Shown here in pieces: positions 57,705 to 64,000 of a DNA stretch of 64,000 nt (the first letter of the stretch is position 1; every line of letters starts with the position of its first letter). The stretch comes from Amylostereum areolatum (lineage: Eukaryota; Basidiomycota; Agaricomycetes; Russulales; Stereaceae). The notes below the pieces were generated by a model that saw only the letters and a program-made list of their open reading frames with translations, had not been told where the DNA came from and made no database searches. The DNA is taken from positions 124,001 through 188,000 of the forward strand of contig SAXG01000057.1 of the NCBI GenBank assembly GCA_012932865.1. Direction: 5' to 3'. A program made the translations under genes and the position numbers.

Positions 57705-58197
57705 TGTCATGAACGTTACCATTCCAGACATCTCGGACACCTCGGGGACCTCGGGAATAATATCCCAATTCATTTTTATTTTCATTTCTATCTGACTACT
57801 CATCACTTAGTAACACTCCGTCACTCCGGTGGAGACTCGGCTTATCCTTGCTCCTTCCTGACGTCATGACTCCAGGCTCGTCTTATCATCGCTTCCTTTG
57901 ACTCCACATGACATCATAATGCTGCGCATGACATCATGCCGCTCCGGACCTGGCTCATCCTTATTGTCTCGCTTACTGATCCTGCTGCGCATGTATCTAT
58001 ACTTAGCTCTGCTTACTGACCGCCGTGTGTCGTAGCTTACTAAGTGACTCTGCCTCGTAGTATATAAGGGCTCCGTTCCTCCTGTACATATTCCCCATCT
58101 CGACCTAGTCAATACTACCGACCTTATCCCCCATCGTCCCTCTTCACTTGTGTCACACGTCGTCGCCTAGTGCTCGTCAGTAAGGCCGTTGCTGACA
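57705..58197 (+). repeat. 3' LTR
   Basis: 493 bp, same ends as the 5' LTR and nearly identical to it. Followed directly by the right copy of the CCCAG target duplication (58198-58202). Confidence 0.95.
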
Positions 58198-58868
58198 CCC
58201 AGCTCGTCTTCCGATCCCAGCTTTTTCGACGGTTGGTTACACTTACACTCCAAAGTCTCCATTTCACCTAACTCAAATTCTCCAATAAAGTCTACCAGGT
58301 CTCGCGCCGCGAACGGCGAGTCACCGTCACCGGTACCTCTTCTGGTCCCTGAAGGCTATCCACACTCTTCGATCCTGGATCCATACATACACCATCTGCT
58401 TCAACATACCCACATCACAGCAGGAGCCTGGGGCCACCATCGTCTTCTCCCGCGACTGAGTTCCACCTTGATGAACTCACGTTGCTGCAGTGGAAGTTCC
58501 GCGTCCAGAGACTCGACTCGGGCTTCAATCAGGCTTCAATATGCACAACTTTGGCCCAACTTGACTTTTTTTTTCGCCAGCTAATAAGTATGTCGCAATG
58601 GCTACATACAGGTTCGCTGGAAAGCTACTGTCCACATCGTTGATCACTCCAGCTCTAACCTTACTTTCCTTGCAGGCTCCCGGTGCCAATCGTGTGTGAG
58701 GACGGTGCGAGATCATGGATCGAAGCCACGGGGTCGAGTCGATGTGCCATGTAAAGCCACCGCGAACATACAAAGTCGGAAGTCCTTGAATGCGAGCACC
58801 CCCTCTTGTCCGATAAGCCCCCCTCTCTGATTCTCCAGATTCCTTGTCTCAAGAGCCTCGCATACATC
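58198..58868. other. Spacer between LTR element and next gene
   Basis: Begins with the CCCAG target duplication. Presumed 5' region of the membrane-protein gene; no other feature recognised. Confidence 0.4.
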
Positions 58869-60517
58869 ATGTCCGGAGGGCTCACCGCCGATCAAGTCCA
58901 ACTTGCGCGCACTTTCCTGCTCGCCACGACAGCAGGGCGTGTCTTCCCCGAAATTGTTGAAAGCGCACTCTTCGGTGAGAGCGATGTCACTTTCGTAATC
59001 TCCTCAGTACTAGTCACTGACATGTCGAGCTCAACGATATTCACAGTTTTGATCTGCGTCTCGACTGTGATCCTCATGTGCGTTTTCTTTTTCGGCGCCG
59101 CGCGTGCACAACGTCGACCATCCCAACGGCAGCTCGAAGGGCCTTGGGAACTGGATCAATAGGGTGATGCTTATGGTCACTCTCGCCATGTATGGCATGT
59201 CGGCCGTGCTATGGGCCCTCGACATAAAGCTGATGTGGAACGAGCTCAACGTCCTCATCCCGGGATTGCTCTCCACTTCCAGTCTCTCCTCGACGTACAG
59301 CGAGGGCGAAAACGACACGTACGAGGACCGAGAGAATTACTGGCTGCTCAGATTTATAATCAATGGGGCGCAAGGCAGGTGCTTGTGCCACGAGCCTTTT
59401 CAGTTTGTCGAAGGCGAACTTCAAGTGGTTTTTCATCGGTTACGTCGTGTACCAAGTCAATGTGCGTTATAAAACACCTTCCGCTGTTGCTTACGCCTGC
59501 CAAATCGCTCATCCTCCTAACATCGTCCAGATTATCCTAAGCGATGCCGTCGTGCTATGGAGGGTCTTCGTTATCTGGAACCGACATAAAAGTGTTGTCG
59601 GTGCCATCGCAGTAATCTTCGTATCTTTGCTCGGTACGTGCGCAGTGGGGCCACTGAAGCAAGTCTTCCATCGTCGCTGAAGAGTGTCGCTACAGGTGTC
59701 ACCACAATATACATCCTGTCGCTCGTCGCGGCGTACTTCCCAGCCTCCGTTCCCAAATCTTTCCTATCCCTGACATACGTAATGGATCAATTGAGTGGCG
59801 TCTCTTACTCTCTATCCGCGTTCGCAAATATGTGGGCTACTTGCATGGTGGCATGTAAAGCATGGTATGCACTTGTCGCACGTCTGCGGGCGGCGGCGGC
59901 GGCTTTACTGACCCTGGTGAATTACCGTGCTATAGGATCCACCGGCAAGACATTCGTCGGTTCCTCCAGAACCGTGCCGCCAAAAGTTCAGTGGAGAATA
60001 TCCTGGTTATGCTTGTGGAGTCTGGGATTGTGTACAGCACTTTGATGGTAGGCACTCCTTTGACATAGTATTCCCATTGTACATCTAGCTGACCGACGTG
60101 GCTTGCACCGTAGATAATCATGATGCTCACCAGCTTTCCCTCCATCAAATCACTCGATGTCGACCCCTTTGATGCCTATTATAATGCGATCATGAACCAG
60201 GTCTCTGTGAGTGGTCGATGGTGCATCTCCCATCTAGTGATGCTTATCCATTCCGTGCAACGATCCTGCAGGGGATGTACCCAACTTTGGTCATCGTTCT
60301 CGCAGGGCTGCAGATGCTGCACGGGAACCACCAGTTTTCCTTTGTGGAGAAGGGGCCTGATGGAACCCTTCCTTTCTCCTTCCGCGTTCCGCACAGCCAA
60401 ACATCTCAAAGGATCTCCATCCAGGAGACGCATATATCGCTGGAAGTTTCTCCAGAGGGCGCAATCGACCAGGGGTCGGATAGCTCTAAAGCGAGTCCTG
60501 GCGTGTTTAATGTTTGA
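58869..60517 (+). CDS. Multi-pass membrane protein (7-TM-type, basidiomycete family)
   Basis: Function unknown; the topology resembles a large family of 7-TM-like basidiomycete proteins. The ATG at 58869 opens exon 1 (to 58974). Exon 2, 59047-59077, reads VLICVSTVILM, and exon 3 from 59133 reads KGLGNWINRVMLMVTLAMYG then SAVLWALDIKL. Later exons include IILSDAVVLWRVFVIWNRHK (after the CAG near 59531), GVTTIYILSLVAAYFP with KSFLSLTYVMDQLSG, HRQDIRRFLQNRAAKSSVEN with VMLVESGIVYSTLM, and GMYPTLVIVLAGLQM. A hydrophilic Ser-rich tail ends at 60517. I could place the first three exons by phase but not every later junction. The hydrophobic segments number about six to seven. The gene starts about 670 bp from the LTR element. 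Confidence 0.65.
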
Positions 60518-61835
60518 CGCACGCGCCAATTATTTTATTTCGCTGTGCTTCCGGCTCTTGCTTTGTGTCCTCAGTCTCCCGTCACTCACGCGTCGTTGAC
60601 CTCGCACAACTTCAAGGCCGTCGCGTACGCGCGCTTCTCCCACCGGCAAACGCCGCCTTTTCCCATCACGTGCGTCGTCGCGAATCCCTGAGTGTCTCAC
60701 TCGACAACACCCGCCATCGAAGCATAACCTTTGTCTGGAATCTGGATGCAACAAACGCATTATGAAAAGACACATCCACGTCGGGCAAGTCCGTCCTTTC
60801 CAGAAACCACCCACGCTAGAACGACCCTCGCCCGCCGCGCCGAGATCCTTGCTTTGTGACTCAGAGTCAGAACGATCTCGAGACGCCATGCGTAAACGCG
60901 TACCTCGACCGTCTTGTCCTAAGCACGACCCCGACACAAAGAAGCGTCGCGAGGGGAGATAGATGCGCGCGAGACAATAACCAACCCACTGGAAGCAGGA
61001 TTCTCCGTCGACGACGATGTAAGGTTTCCGCGGCCGTAGCGTCGTCCAGCAAGGCAAGGTGAAGCGGAAACTTTGGCTCGCCCTTCTCGAGAATGGATGC
61101 CGACCACGTACAAAGTTAAAGTTTGCCCACACCAGCGCAGGCGACAATTGGGGCCAAGCTGCCGTGCCATCCCTTTCATCAGCCCGGCGCACGAAACCGG
61201 GCTAGCGCCTTGGGAGCGGTCTCGAGAAGCGCACGAGGGTTCACATACGCACGAAGCCAACACAAAGCAAATCTATGAGACACGTACCTGGTCGAAGCTG
61301 GGGCGAAGGGGAGCATACGCCCACGCAGCCGCTGGGAGCGGGCTCGGAGACGCGTCAATTGTCTTTGTTGCCCGCAAGCGCCGGGGGAGCCTTCCGAATC
61401 AGGCGCGGAAGCCTCCCTCGCGCCCCGCGCTTTTGTTTTCGACCGTCACGTCCCGGCTGCTCTGCCAGGCTCTGCCCTCGATGTTTATTGTCTCGCGCGC
61501 GCACACCCCGCCGTGCGCACGTACGCGCCTGGATTCTGGCTACGCGTAACACAAAAAGCGTGCCCCGGGGGGCTCTAGCCGAAACAAAGTAACGTCCAGC
61601 TCCGTCATCTGCTTTTTGTGTTGGGGGAGCGGATGGCCACTCGGTTGGCGCAGGGGTCTGGGGGCGAGGGGCTCCCGTTCGAGCTTTTGCGCTGTCGCGA
61701 GGGATATAAAGTTCCGTGCGCTATGATCTCCGACTCCATCTTTCCAGCGACTTCGTCCAGAGACAAAGGCAACAGCACGGACGAGACGTACCTCCTCTGC
61801 ACCATCTCTTCCGCACAGTTTTCGTCTACCGAGTC
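60518..61835. other. No gene recognised; promoter of the next gene
   Basis: GC-rich spacer. GGGATATAAAG at 61700-61710 is a plausible TATA element about 130 bp before the following ATG. Confidence 0.4.
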
Positions 61836-62837
61836 ATGTCTTACCCCGCCGCCGCCAACTATTACACCACGCCTTCGCATTCGCACCGACAGAGAGGGTC
61901 GCGTCTTTGCGATCAGTGCGGCGCCGTCGAACAGCCCACCGTCAAGCAGTTCCGTCTATGTGGTGGCTGCGTACGTCCTTCCTTCCTTCTTCCCACGGGA
62001 TCGACGGCTTACCACCTCCCCAGATGACCACCAACTACTGCGTGCGTCCTCCGTCCTCCACCCCGCCTCCTCTCCTCCCACATTCTCACTTCGCACCTTG
62101 CAGTCTCCAGACTGCCAACGCGCGCACTGGCAAGCGCACAAGGCTATCTGCAAGCACACCGCCGCGCAGGTCTCCGCGTCGAAGCAGCAGCCGCTGAGCG
62201 CGGAGTACCCCGACGAAAACCTCGCGAAGCACCTGCGTCGCTTCACCTCCTTGCACACCGCCCTCCTCGGCTGGGCCGGCTTCCAGGCCCTCCAACTCAA
62301 GCGCGTGCCCGCGAACGTGCGTCCAGTCCGCAGCTGCTCATCGAGCTCAGCTACCGCCCCTCGTCCGACCCCCACCGACAGTACGTTTCCCCCCCCCCCC
62401 CCTCCCTCCCTCTCCCGCACCCGGTCGCCCTGCGTCTGACCGCGCGAACGGTTTAGGTTCGCCATCAAGGGCACGCACATCGTCCCGCGCTCGTACGTCG
62501 AGACCCGCGATCCGCTCGTCGCGGCCGACATCCAGCGCCGCGAGGAGCGCTGCCGTCGCAGCGGCGGGATCGGCACCGCGATCGTGCTCATCCAGTGCGG
62601 CGGGATCAGCCAGGTCATGCCGGTCGAGTGCGACTCGCCGTCGAAGATCACCTGGGACTCGCGCGACGACTGGCCGGACGTGCTCCGCCACTTCGTCGAC
62701 GCCGGCCGCACGGACTTCAAGCCGATATCGACGACCGCGCGGGGGTGAGTGTCTTTCTCTTTGTTCTTCTTTGTGTGTGTGTTGGGGATCGTCGGGAGCT
62801 GACGGGGATCGACGGTGATAGGGTTTACTACGGATGA
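61836..62837 (+). CDS. MYND-type zinc-finger protein
   Basis: Predicted exons: 61836-61970, 62024-62041, 62104-62316, 62334-62380, 62457-62744 and 62822-62837; about 238 aa. The MYND finger reads CDQCGAVEQPTVKQFRLCGGC, then an 18-nt microexon MTTNYC, then SPDCQRAHWQAHKAIC, giving the full set of Cys and His ligands. The rest shows LLIELSYRPSSDPHRQF, GTHIVPRSY and a compact C-terminal domain ending RGVYYG. The step from 62316 to 62334 spans only 17 nt. It begins GTGCGT and ends CGCAG, but is too short for a normal intron; an alternative is a one-base indel in continuous coding sequence (NVR...QLLIEL). The intron from 62381 contains a 13-C run. Function unknown; MYND fingers mediate protein contacts. 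Confidence 0.75.
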
Positions 62838-63783
62838 ACGCCGCGTCGAACGAGCTCGACCCTTTTCCCCTTCGTCGCCCTTTCCCCTGCATCCCCGCTC
62901 GTGTTAGACTGGACCGGACGGACGGGCTCCGTCCGCCTTTCTTGGATATCCGCTTTCTCACAGTCTCGGACACCCCCCGTACCCTACCCCGAACAACTCC
63001 CTAATCCCCCTTCGTATCCTGCTTCTTGTCCCTCGCGCCCCGCGCGTTCGCTCGGTTGGTTTCACGGTTTCCTGCGCGTTTTTGTTCTCGGCTCGTCCTC
63101 CCGCATCGATATCGCACTGTACCATTATTGCACTGTTTTCCGGCTTGTATTATACCTACTAGCTTGCTTTCGACGTTACGTTTTTCGGCTTTCGTTCAAC
63201 TCATATCTTGCACTCGTATTCGCTCTCGATCGGAATGCGCACTCGGATCCCATTTTCCAATCGTAGTTCCGTGCCGACTTCAACTTGCGCGCCTGGACGA
63301 TGGTGGGTTTTTTGGGTTGTCCGTCAGAAGATTTGGAAACGCGAGGCAGTGTCACGAAGTTTTTCGTCTCTATTCTCAACATGACACGCCGCGGTCAGAG
63401 AGAACCTTGTGAAGGAACATGCTCTATCTCTCTCCCCTCACTTACTCATCGCGGAGGATTTTTGCGGTGCATGGAGCTTACCATAACAGATCGGTGGTGG
63501 CTAACGCGGGGCTCATCACCGCAAGGCCTGGAGCAGGTCTGCCTCTTCAATTGAAAAACAACGGGAATCGCAGCACTCGGTAAGGGTAAGAGAACCGGAG
63601 AACAGAGGATTCCATTGCATGGCACTGTCCAGGCCCGGTCCGATAGCGTAGAAATACAGCAGACGATGAGCAGTTCGGGGCCGGAACAAGTCCGGTGAGT
63701 GGAGATGGAAGAGAGCGAGATTGACAGCAGAGAGACGAGATAGCGAGCGAGAGGACGGGGACCGTACAGTCGCGTGCGCAACA
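62838..63783. other. No gene recognised
   Basis: Convergent spacer between the MYND gene and the partial gene at the right edge. Confidence 0.4.
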
Positions 63784-63937
63784 CTACCGTTTCCGTTTCC
63801 CCAGTGCGGTCTTCGTATCACATAGCGGCCCATGCTCGATCGTGGCGTGCTCCGACGTATCGCCCTCCACGCCGAGGTCCTCCAGGAGCGCCGTGGCATC
63901 TTGCGGCGACAGGCTGTCCGCGATGTATCCCCAAAGC
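63784..63937 (-). CDS. 3' exon of an unidentified gene (runs off right edge)
   Basis: Last exon on the minus strand after a T-rich tract and CCACAG acceptor: LWGYIADSLSPQDATALLED, LGVEGDTSEHATIEHGPL, then a basic ALGKRKR end at the stop 63786-63784. The terminal KRKR could be a nuclear localisation signal. The upstream donor is probably the GT at about 63966-63965. The rest lies outside the window, so the protein cannot be identified. Confidence 0.5.
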
Positions 63938-64000
63938 CTGTGGACGAAAAAAAAAACCAGCCGTGACTCCGGACGTTCGAGACCAGCATGGGCGTCGTAG

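Larger units (their letters stand above)
41266..58197 (+). mobile_element. Ty3/gypsy chromovirus LTR retrotransposon with nested insertions
   Basis: A complete element: 493-bp LTRs at both ends starting TGTCAT and ending TGACA, flanked by a perfect 5-bp duplication CCCAG (41261-41265 and 58198-58202). Protein order is gag, protease, reverse transcriptase, RNase H, integrase, chromodomain, which defines the chromovirus (Tf1/sushi-like) group. The 16.9-kb span is explained by an 8.4-kb DNA transposon inserted in pol (45549-53941); without it and one AA the element would be about 8.5 kb. I see three base differences between the LTRs, so the insertion is recent. A purine-rich stretch (57694-57704) precedes the 3' LTR and may be the plus-strand primer. 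Confidence 0.95.

Noticed and set aside
1..64000. tRNA or rRNA genes
   Set aside because: I looked for A/B-box-like and cloverleaf-compatible stretches by eye and found none convincing; a tRNAscan-type search would decide.

Overview
The window is nuclear DNA of a filamentous basidiomycete, most likely an Agaricomycete. The evidence is gene structure (many phase-conserved introns of about 50-80 nt, usually opening GTGCGT, GTGAGT or GTACGT and closing CAG or TAG), the gene families present (agaricomycete F-box proteins, small MYND-finger proteins, a 7-TM-type membrane protein, a Plavaka-type transposase) and the absence of operon-like packing. Exon maps below were built by hand from splice signals and reading-frame continuity; no alignment or database search was run.

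Left third (1-30 kb). A Zn2Cys6 transcription factor runs off the left edge. A ~2.4 kb segment (about 5.39-7.76 kb) holds a small single-TM protein gene, a short ORF and the 5' part of a C2H2-type gene; the same segment recurs in inverted orientation at about 33.05-35.41 kb. Next come an F-box gene (9 exons), two tandem MYND-finger paralogues, two further F-box genes, two tandem cytochrome c genes with identical exon lengths, the kinetochore gene DSN1 and a fourth F-box gene with a frameshift. The F-box and MYND genes are fast-evolving accessory families; cytochrome c and DSN1 are housekeeping.

Middle (30-41 kb). After a Ser/Pro/His-rich hypothetical gene and a gene-poor stretch comes the second arm of the inverted duplication, then TFIIF beta (TFG2) and an indoleamine 2,3-dioxygenase gene.

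Right third (41-64 kb). 41266-58197 is one nested transposon complex. A Ty3/gypsy chromovirus with 493-bp LTRs and a CCCAG target duplication has its pol ORF split by a Plavaka-type DNA transposon (45549-53941, TIRs starting CATCAGCAA, target duplication AA). That transposon carries an apparently intact 8-exon transposase of about 1012 aa and a divergent second gene, and the second gene is itself split by a non-autonomous element with related TIRs (51453-53028, target duplication TG) that contains a 19-bp minisatellite. Removing each insertion with one copy of its target duplication restores the host reading frame exactly. To the right lie a multi-pass membrane protein gene, a MYND-finger gene with an 18-nt microexon and a suspicious 17-nt GT...AG interruption, and the 3' end of an unidentified gene.

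The most unusual signals are the three-level transposon nest with frame-exact excision scars and its uncharacterised second gene, the LTR element's predicted self-priming site, the inverted duplication that ends at an exon/intron border and yields chimeric C2H2 genes, paired GC donor sites in one MYND paralogue, and a 6-nt microexon inside a zinc cluster.
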